41,399 nt of DNA, from the NCBI GenBank assembly GCA_902611415.1, contig CACLZM010000009.1:1-41399 (forward strand). The letters are read 5' to 3'. The position numbers were made by a program, and so were the translations under genes. Each line of letters starts with the position of its first letter. Position 1 is the first letter of the stretch. This DNA comes from an uncultured Alphaproteobacteria bacterium. GTDB taxonomy: Bacteria; Pseudomonadota; Alphaproteobacteria; HIMB59. The notes beneath the pieces were generated by a model. That model ran no database searches and was not told where the DNA came from. It worked only from the letters and a program-made list of their open reading frames with translations. Shown here one piece after another: positions 18,501 through 24,925 of the stretch.

Positions 18501-21500
18501 GTTCACACTATCGGTATCGTCTACACCTACGGGTGTGTCGTTCTTTCCTGAAACTGCAATCGTTAGTGTTGCTGTGTCAGTCGCTGTACCATCCGTCAAT
18601 GTGTAAGTAAATACATCATTTTTACTTTCTCCAACATCTAAAGCATCAGCTGCTGTTTGATCAGCAGTATAACTATACGATCCGTCTGCACCAATTGTTA
18701 AAGTACCATAAGTACCAACTATTTGCGTACCACTACTATTATAAGTCGAACTTGAGGAGACTGATCCAGAGTTGCCATTCGTATGCGATATATTTGACAC
18801 TGAAAGAGACGCACCGGTATCAGCATCTGTATCATCATTTAAAACATCATTTTGAGATCCCGTTTTGGTAACAGTTTCATTTTCGTTCACACTATCGGTG
18901 TCATCAACAGCTACAGGGGCGTCATTCACACCTGTAACAGTAATAGTTAGTGTTGCCGTCGCGGTTGCAGAACCGTCAGTAATTCTATAGGTAAATTCAT
19001 CATTCCTTTGAACATCTGTAGCAAGGGCTTCAGCAGCTGATTGATTTGCTGAGTATACATATGAGCCATCTGAACCAATGGTTAGTTGACCGTAAGTTCC
19101 GGTAACAGTTGTGCCCGTGGTAGTTCCAGAGGCACCGTAAGTAGTATTATTACTTACAGATGTGCCTGAAGCTGCAGTGCTATGTTGAATTTGATCAACT
19201 CTAATTGTATCTCCATCTGGGTCACTGTCATCATTTAAGACATCGTTTTGAGCACCTGTTTTGGTTACAGATGCATTTTCATTCACACTATCTGTATCGT
19301 TAACAGCTACTGGGCTTTGATTGCTTGCAGCACCTCCAATAACAGTCAGTACGAGATCTGCAGTGGTGGTGGTTGTTCCATCGAATAAAGTGTATGTAAA
19401 AGTATCAGACACTGTAGCACCATCGTTTAATCCTGAAATATTAGAGCTTGCTACATATGTGTAAGAACCATCTGCGCCAATTGTCAAAGTACCGTAAGAA
19501 CCCGTAACATCTGTGCCACTACTATTATAAGAACTCCCTGAAGAAACACTAGAATTATCACCACCACTTTTTTTAATTTGAGTGATTCTAAGAGTGTCGT
19601 TTGTGTCAAGATCACTATCTTTGTGTGAACTTGAAGTTGTATGTATCACATCACCTGAGTGTTCACCGTTTGCATCAAAACTGCCGTCAACATTTGCATT
19701 TGCACTATTTTGAACAGTTAGTGTAGATCCTTCATTGACGACGCCGACATCATTTTGTGCTGATGGGTTATCGTTTGCCCCTAATACTTTAATAGTAATA
19801 TTTGCTGTGTTATCTTGCGTGCCATCAGTTATGGTGTAAACAAAGACATCATTCTGACTCTCTCCAGCTGCAATGGAGTCTGCAGCTGCCTGATCAGCAG
19901 TATAACTATACGATCCGTCTGCACCAATTGTTAAAGTACCATAAGTTCCTGTTACGGAGGTACCGCTACTGTTATAAGAACTTCCTGGTTGAACAGAAGA
20001 ATCTGTGCCAAGATTTTTTCTAATGAGCTTTACGCTTAAAGAAGCTGATGTATCTAAATCAGTATCTTTATGAGAGCTTGAGGAGGTGTCTAAAACATCA
20101 CCTGAATTTTCTCCTGTTGTGTCAAGAGAACCAGAAATGTTGGAATTTGATCCGTTTGTAACAGTCAAAGTTAGATCTTCGGTTATTGCACCTTCGTCAT
20201 CTTGTGCGGTAGGAGTATCGTTTATACCAATAACTGTGATAGTAATTGTTGCAGTATCCGTTGCAGTCCCGTCAGTCAATGTGTAAGTAAATACGTCTGT
20301 GACTATATCGCCTGCATCAAGAGCGTCCGCATCGGAGTCGTTAGCAACGTATTTATATGAGCCGTCTGAACCAATGGTTAGTTGACCATAAGTTCCACTA
20401 ACAGTTGTGCCCGCGGTAGTTCCAGAAGCACCGTAAGTAGTATTATTGCTTACAGCTGTGGAAGAGCCTGCCGAGCTATGTTGAATTGCTGAAACTCTCA
20501 AAGAAGCACTAGCGTCAGCATCAGAGTCCTTGTTTGAACTTGAGGTTGTATCTATTACATCGCCGGTATATTCGCCGGTGATGTCTACAAAACTATATGG
20601 ACTTGAAAGTGAAAAAGATTGGATTCCGTTACTTGATGCTCGAGCTAAAAATGCTTTGGATCCATCATTATTAAATATAATATCAGTTGGTTTATCTGCA
20701 TAGCTACTCACATCAAATGCACCATTAAATGTTGCTGTAGATAAGTTAAAACCGGTACTAAGATCGTATTCTAAAATATCATCATTTTGCTGACCTGTGA
20801 TAAACAATTTTGTGCCTGTTGCGTTAAATGAAATTCCCCTTGGTGTTCCTTCTTTTGCACTAAAATCTAAACTTCTACTTGTGTATGAAATTGTTGAGGA
20901 ATCAAAAGCGGTTGATAGAGAATATTCATAAACAGTATCATTAATATCTCCCAGTAAAAACATTTTAGTTCCATCAGTATTAAAAGTAAAACCTCTAGGG
21001 TTGCCGTCTTGACCGCTTATGACAGTTGAAGTAGGTGATGGTAATGAGGAAATATCATAGGCTGTAGATAAAGCAAATTCATGAATCTTTTTATTACTTC
21101 CTGAGCCATTGCTTATATACAGCTTCGTACCATCATTATTAAATCTTATACCACGTGGATTACCTGCGTGAGAAGAAATGTCTGTTGTACTACTTTGAGT
21201 AGCAGTATTTATATCAAAAGCAGTTGTTAAAGTATGTACAGAGATATCTGGTGAATTGCTATGTTCAAGAACAAACATTTTAGTCCCATCATGATTAAAT
21301 GCTACAGAACGAGTTGTATTTGTAGTTGCATATGGAGAACCAGTATCAAGAGATGCAGGTGTTACGGTAGTATTATTACTGCTATTAATAACAGTCAAGG
21401 TTCCATCTTCATTAATGGTTCCAGTATCATTTTCCGCAACGGGGGCATCGTTCACTCCCGTTACAGTTATAGTTAAAGTTGCGGTAGCTGTAAGTGTGCC

Positions 21501-24500
21501 ATCTGTAGCTTCATAATCAAAGACATCAGTTTTTGTATCACTAGCATCTATAGCATCAGCTGCTGTTTGATCAGCTGTGTATATATATGATCCGTCAGCA
21601 CCAATTTTTAATGTTCCATAGGTTCCGGTGACTGTTGTAAAATTACTTAAATGTGTACTGCTTGATGTAACAGAAGAGTATGAGCTGTCTGTACTATGTT
21701 TAATTTTCGACACACTTAAAGATGCTGACGCATCTGCATCTGTATCATCATCTAATACATCATCTTGCGCTCCAGTTTTTGTCACTGAAGCGTCCTCGTT
21801 GACAGAGTCAGTGTCATCGGTAGCAACAACTGGGTCGTTTATGCCTGTAATAGTAATTGTTATATTTGCTGTATCTGATCCGCTATTTCCATCTGAAACT
21901 TCATAGACAAACACATCTGTAATAGTGTCAGCTGGGCTACCACCGTCTAGAGCGTCTGCTAAATCTTGATCAGCAGTGTAAGTATAAGATCCGTCAGCGC
22001 CGATGACTAATGTTCCATAAGATCCTGTAACGCTAGTTCCATTACTATTGGTAGTTCCTGAGGATACATTTGAGAAATTTCCATTATTCTTTTTTATTTT
22101 TGAAACAGTAAGAGTATCTCCCTCGGGATCAGTGTCATTTATAAGAACATCTCCTGTGACACCTGTTGTTCCATCCGTAACAGTGACTGTTGCGTCTTCA
22201 TTAACTGCGTTAGTGTTATCGGTAGCCGAGGGGTTTTCATTATCTTGACCCAAAAGCGTAATTGTTAAAGTACCCGTATCTGTTGCACTTCCATCACTTA
22301 AAGTATAAGTAAAGCTATCCGTTAGTGTTTCACTGGAGTCGAAACCAGATATACTATCATTTGCAACATATTTATAAGAGCCATCTGATCCGATTGTAAG
22401 TGTACCATACAATCCAGAAACTGATGTGCCAGCACTACTGCCAGTACCATTATATGTGCTGTTTGAAGTGATGCTACTGTTAGAACCTGCGGTTGTCTCT
22501 TTTATGAGTGTTATCGAAAGAGTGTCGCCATCAGGGTCACTGTCTTTATGTGAGCTTGAACTTGTGTCAATTAGATCACCAGAATGTTCCTCATCTGCAT
22601 CAAAACTTCCAGAAACATTAGCATTAGCGCCGTTTGCAACTGTTAATGTCTCGCCCTCATCAATCACACCCACATCATTTTGAGCACTAGGGGAGTTGTT
22701 GATACCTGTAATCGTAATAACTAAATCTGCTGATGCAGTACCGCCTTGAGTGTCTGTAATAGTATATTCGAATGTATCAATGGCTGTTTGATTAAGAGCC
22801 AATCCAACGGCGTTATTCGCGTTATAAGTATAAGAACCATCAGCTCCTATTGTAAGAACACCATATGTACCAGTAACTGAGGTTCCATTGGAATTAGTGG
22901 TCCCTGAAGATACAGTTGAGTCTGAGCCACCAGCTTTTTTTATGTGGGTAACAGTAAATGAGTCATCATCATCAGGGTCGCTATCATCGTTCATAACATC
23001 ATCTTGTGAAGCAGATTTTGAAACACTTTGAGCTGCAGTAACAGAGTCTGCATCATCAACTGCAACAGGGGCGTCATTCACGCCTGTAATTGAGATAGTT
23101 AAATTTGCGGTATCTGTAAGTCCACCATCTGTAATTGTGTAAACAAAAATATCTGTTGCTGGATCACCTGCATCCAGATCATCTGTTAAATCTTGATCAG
23201 CGACGTAAGTATAAGAACCGTCACCTCCAATAGTTAAAGTTCCGTATGTTCCAGTGACTGATGTTCCGCCACTACTAGATGTGCTTGATGAGGAAACATT
23301 TGAGTTAGTGCCGCCGTTATGATTAATTTTTGATACAGTAATTGTATCTCCATCTGGATCACTATCGTCGTTAAGCACGTCATTTTCAGATCCTGTTTTT
23401 GTAACAGTAGCGTCCTCATTAACGCTGTCTGTATCATCTACAGCAACGGGTGCTTGATTACTTGCTTTTGTAAATACTCTTACTATATCACCATGATCTG
23501 CACCATTATTAAATCCTATATAAAGTTTATTTGAGTCAGTATCGACACCAAACCAGTCATGTCTATGGCCTGAGGGTTTACTAGTATCTGAAACACTTGC
23601 GCTCCACTCCCATTTTAATTTCTCTGTGCTGAATGCATTTTGGCCTCCACTACCATGTTGGCTTATTGTGTGATAATTCCCTCCACTTTTATCAACTCCT
23701 GAATATGCAATGATATTATTCATGTTGAACCAAACACCTAGTATTTCATTTTCAAAAGTAACTGACCTCACAGTATTTCTTCCTGAGTTTTCTGTGGCAT
23801 AAACATAATATGAATTCATAGGCGTTGATGAAGCATCAACAGTAGTAGTGCCTGATGTTATGTCAGGACCTCTAGTTCGGACACCGCTATTATTTTCTTC
23901 ATATCCAGTGCCTAAATTTGTAGTCTTATAAAAAGCAAATGAGCCTGAGTTTATATTTTCTCTCTCTAAGGTAATAACATAGGGACTGTGTCCATCAGTG
24001 TGATTAGAAGCAGATGCTGCGTGTCCACCATCACTAGTACCCGCTCTTAAATTAGTTCCCGTATTTTCTACAAAACCATCTAATGATGAAATTCCATTTT
24101 GAAGAAGAGAGTGTTTGTAATCAACAACACTAATTCCGTTAGTTTCAACGATACCGTATTTTTTTTCTAAGTTCCAATCACCACCCTTACCTGTAATATC
24201 ATCAGAGGCTGCGATATCTGCTTGAGTGATATTTCCAATTTGTTGAATAAGTAACTTTCCCTGATCACCTTGAGCCAGGTTACAACCATAAAATAATAAG
24301 TCACCGTCTTGAGTTAACGAGGTACCAATTGATTGAAGTGTAGTGCGAAAAGAATTAATCGTTTCCGAATTTAATATTGAATTTCCTAGTACTACCTGAC
24401 CAGTACTTGCGTGTCCTATTATATGTACTGCATCGATGTCACTTTGATCTTGCAAAATACTCTGCATTTTTTCAAAGCCGTTTTCATTGGAGTCAATTAA

Positions 24501-24776
24501 ATAGATAGATTTTGTGTCATCGATGGAGTTAATGATTGTTTGATAATCATCAACACCCTTGTCTATGAAGACAATTTCTTTTCTTGAGTCATTGTTGTGT
24601 GTAATCGCTTTTAAATTTGTTGAAAGATCAGTTTCATTGAGAGAGTTGTTTTGAATTTGGTCTTCGACAGCTTCAATGGCTTCACTAGCAGCATAAACAG
24701 CAGCACCATCAAACATGATCCTCGGTTCCAGCATTTGAATGCTAAAATGTGGATAAGTTTTCTGTTTGTCAGCCAC
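15468..24776 (-). CDS. Giant cadherin/VCBS-repeat surface protein with LEPR motif and DUF4347
   Basis: This 3102-residue protein is probably an exported adhesin or surface fibre. In order: an N-terminal LEPRIMFDGAA motif (residues 16-26) instead of a Sec signal; a DUF4347 domain (about 66-220; IVFIDKGVDDY, VHIIGHAS, LLFYGCNLAQG); a unique Gly/Asn-rich region to about 438; about 15 cadherin/VCBS-like repeats (about 439-2715) of the form NDAPVAVDDTDSVNED...YGTLTIGADGSYTYTAD...DTATLTITVTG; an Ig-like PxFRGAEN domain; and a dystroglycan-type domain with LPSWIRVDPSTGQ. A low-complexity Asn/Asp tail leads to a short conserved-looking end. Asp-rich DxDxD strings suggest calcium binding. No RTX GGxGxDxL nonapeptides are present. 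The start is GTG with a strong ribosome site. Its last 50 bases overlap the first adaptor gene. Confidence 0.92.
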   Translation of the reverse strand: MADKQKTYPHFSIQMLEPRIMFDGAAVYAASEAIEAVEDQIQNNSLNETDLSTNLKAITHNNDSRKEIVFIDKGVDDYQTIINSIDDTKSIYLIDSNENGFEKMQSILQDQSDIDAVHIIGHASTGQVVLGNSILNSETINSFRTTLQSIGTSLTQDGDLLFYGCNLAQGDQGKLLIQQIGNITQADIAASDDITGKGGDWNLEKKYGIVETNGISVVDYKHSLLQNGISSLDGFVENTGTNLRAGTSDGGHAASASNHTDGHSPYVITLERENINSGSFAFYKTTNLGTGYEENNSGVRTRGPDITSGTTTVDASSTPMNSYYVYATENSGRNTVRSVTFENEILGVWFNMNNIIAYSGVDKSGGNYHTISQHGSGGQNAFSTEKLKWEWSASVSDTSKPSGHRHDWFGVDTDSNKLYIGFNNGADHGDIVRVFTKASNQAPVAVDDTDSVNEDATVTKTGSENDVLNDDSDPDGDTITVSKINHNGGTNSNVSSSSTSSSGGTSVTGTYGTLTIGGDGSYTYVADQDLTDDLDAGDPATDIFVYTITDGGLTDTANLTISITGVNDAPVAVDDADSVTAAQSVSKSASQDDVMNDDSDPDDDDSFTVTHIKKAGGSDSTVSSGTTNSNGTSVTGTYGVLTIGADGSYTYNANNAVGLALNQTAIDTFEYTITDTQGGTASADLVITITGINNSPSAQNDVGVIDEGETLTVANGANANVSGSFDADEEHSGDLIDTSSSSHKDSDPDGDTLSITLIKETTAGSNSSITSNSTYNGTGSSAGTSVSGLYGTLTIGSDGSYKYVANDSISGFDSSETLTDSFTYTLSDGSATDTGTLTITLLGQDNENPSATDNTNAVNEDATVTVTDGTTGVTGDVLINDTDPEGDTLTVSKIKKNNGNFSNVSSGTTNSNGTSVTGSYGTLVIGADGSYTYTADQDLADALDGGSPADTITDVFVYEVSDGNSGSDTANITITITGINDPVVATDDTDSVNEDASVTKTGAQDDVLDDDTDADASASLSVSKIKHSTDSSYSSVTSSSTHLSNFTTVTGTYGTLKIGADGSYIYTADQTAADAIDASDTKTDVFDYEATDGTLTATATLTITVTGVNDAPVAENDTGTINEDGTLTVINSSNNTTVTPASLDTGSPYATTNTTRSVAFNHDGTKMFVLEHSNSPDISVHTLTTAFDINTATQSSTTDISSHAGNPRGIRFNNDGTKLYISNGSGSNKKIHEFALSTAYDISSLPSPTSTVISGQDGNPRGFTFNTDGTKMFLLGDINDTVYEYSLSTAFDSSTISYTSRSLDFSAKEGTPRGISFNATGTKLFITGQQNDDILEYDLSTGFNLSTATFNGAFDVSSYADKPTDIIFNNDGSKAFLARASSNGIQSFSLSSPYSFVDITGEYTGDVIDTTSSSNKDSDADASASLRVSAIQHSSAGSSTAVSNNTTYGASGTTAGTTVSGTYGQLTIGSDGSYKYVANDSDADALDAGDIVTDVFTYTLTDGTATDTATITITVIGINDTPTAQDDEGAITEDLTLTVTNGSNSNISGSLDTTGENSGDVLDTSSSSHKDTDLDTSASLSVKLIRKNLGTDSSVQPGSSYNSSGTSVTGTYGTLTIGADGSYSYTADQAAADSIAAGESQNDVFVYTITDGTQDNTANITIKVLGANDNPSAQNDVGVVNEGSTLTVQNSANANVDGSFDANGEHSGDVIHTTSSSHKDSDLDTNDTLRITQIKKSGGDNSSVSSGSSYNSSGTDVTGSYGTLTIGADGSYTYVASSNISGLNDGATVSDTFTYTLFDGTTTTTADLVLTVIGGAASNQSPVAVNDTDSVNENASVTKTGAQNDVLNDDSDPDGDTIRVDQIQHSTAASGTSVSNNTTYGASGTTTGTTVTGTYGQLTIGSDGSYVYSANQSAAEALATDVQRNDEFTYRITDGSATATATLTITVTGVNDAPVAVDDTDSVNENETVTKTGSQNDVLNDDTDADTGASLSVSNISHTNGNSGSVSSSSTYNSSGTQIVGTYGTLTIGADGSYSYTADQTAADALDVGESKNDVFTYTLTDGTATDTATLTIAVSGKNDTPVGVDDTDSVNEDATVTKTGSEEDVLNDDTDADTDASLTVTNISHTNGNSGTVSSGSTYSSSGTQIVGTYGTLTVGADGSYTYTADQTAADDLDANDPASDVFTYTLTDENSATATALLTINITGVNDAPVAVDDTDSVNEDETVSKTASQNDVLNDDTDADDSASLTVSAIRTGAEDGTGNSGTVGSALTGTYGTLTLNSNGSYTYVADQSAADDLDAGDTANDIFTYTVSDGTATDTATLTITVTGVNDTPVAVDDTDSVDEDSSVTKLAIQDDVLDDDTDADDDDPANLTVTKIQPDSGSESNVSSGTTHLNGTSVTGAYGTLVIGSNGAYKYTADQAKADALDAGDTVPDVFTYTVSDGTATDTATLTITVTGINDDPVGVDDTDSVNEDETVTKTAAQNDLLNDDTDADVDDSSSLTVTNISHSNGNSGTVASSSTYQSNGTQIVGTYGTLTVGADGSYTYTADQAAADDIADGSSEIDVFTYTISDGTATDTATITITVTGQDNEVVGNNDTGSVTDGNTLSVGNKGSGLLSNDTDSGSDADESADATISAVRTGTEAGTGTSGTVGSSLIGTYGTLTLNSDGTYSYVADQDGADILTPDTTAIDYFTYTISNGSSTDTAQLAVTVTGINDAPTSSTAPTFRGAENNRIVIQSKLFFDDPDPSTSTYGQLTYSYGGLPSGLTVNDAGRIRGRLPEGTYTFTVTATDGGNLSTQQTFTIIIGKPGKPGEAPTPPLIVKQKTLEAAIADKTVTFETPKVNDQIADLAVRGNLGSLVKEYTFNGGMKVIDVAVEDLNIDQSGRPGINENTLLGFAIGDDYRLNVKQYTGTLEDGSSLPSWIRVDPSTGQTIVQFPQNIYSIDVKVIAIDNDNSTREINVTLDRNSVSQDKALKRDLEPFIDRSAALKTEVTVDEKGQMLLDTQNDLEDGSILNNTLNPNDSNNNDNQTPNTDDQSSLNDIPTIPGEIDEATSQDSIVLNSQNFETNEKLIKFATLQEQLDLQYEGHENYGDKLVKVSG
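16630..23460 (-). repeat. Tandem cadherin/VCBS-like repeat array within the giant gene
   Basis: About 15 in-frame units, mostly 300-350 bases each, every one opening with the equivalent of N(D/Q)APVAVDDTDSVNED and closing with TLTITVTGV. Two subtypes alternate in places: a standard one, and one with an extra SGSFDAxxEHSGDxIDTSSSSHKD stretch (units 3, 7, 8 and, after the propeller insertion, 6). Units around 17,050-18,950 are nearly identical at DNA level, suggesting recent duplication or gene conversion. Confidence 0.9.
20600..21345 (-). other. Five-unit propeller-like array inserted in repeat 6
   Basis: Residues about 1145-1392 hold five units of about 49 residues, each with PRGIxFNxDGTKLFI followed by an EYxLSTAFDxST strand. 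This is a beta-propeller-like pattern (NHL/YVTN style). It interrupts a cadherin-like unit that begins NDAPVAENDTGTINEDG and resumes after VDITGEYTGDVIDTTSS. Confidence 0.8.
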
Positions 24777-24783
24777 TTATTTA

Positions 24784-24792
24784 CTCTCCTCT
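24784..24792 (-). promoter_or_regulatory. Strong Shine-Dalgarno site of the giant gene
   Basis: On the minus strand this reads AGAGGAGAG, seven bases before a GTG start at 24776-24774. It supports GTG as the true start, which keeps the LEPR motif at residues 16-19. Confidence 0.8.
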
Positions 24793-24819
24793 TATCTCTC
24801 CAGCACAGAAATATACAAT

Positions 24820-24845
24820 AAATTCAATGGATTTTCATTGAATTT
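24820..24845. promoter_or_regulatory. Perfect inverted repeat between giant protein and TolC-like genes
   Basis: AAATTCAATG (24820-24829) and its exact complement CATTGAATTT (24836-24845) are separated by six bases, in the middle of the divergent spacer. A smaller inverted repeat AGTTGT/ACAACT lies at 24869-24889. The position suits an operator controlling both directions. There is no T-run that would suggest a terminator. The binding protein is unknown. Confidence 0.5.
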
Positions 24846-24925
24846 GTAAAAATATATAGAAATTTCTTAGTTGTTTTTTATCCACAACTATGAGATTTTA
24901 TGCTGTTATTTTTGACGGGGAAAGA

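Noticed and set aside
15688-22683. Many 60-90-codon open frames on the plus strand opposite the giant gene
   Set aside because: They are periodic, follow the repeat units, and translate to Ser/Val-rich complements of the repeats. They have no ribosome sites and are shadows of the repeat coding strand.
16630-23460. Tandem repeats as a CRISPR or satellite array
   Set aside because: Units are about 300 bases or more, remain in frame and encode cadherin-like domains.
15468-24776. RTX adhesin exported by a standard type I system
   Set aside because: No GGxGxDxL nonapeptides were seen near the C-terminus, and no HlyB/LapB-type transporter gene is present in the window.
24890-24925. Upstream ATG for the TolC-like protein
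   Set aside because: It would place 12 residues, including acidic ones, before a clear lipoprotein signal; the ATG at 24926 gives a normal signal peptide.
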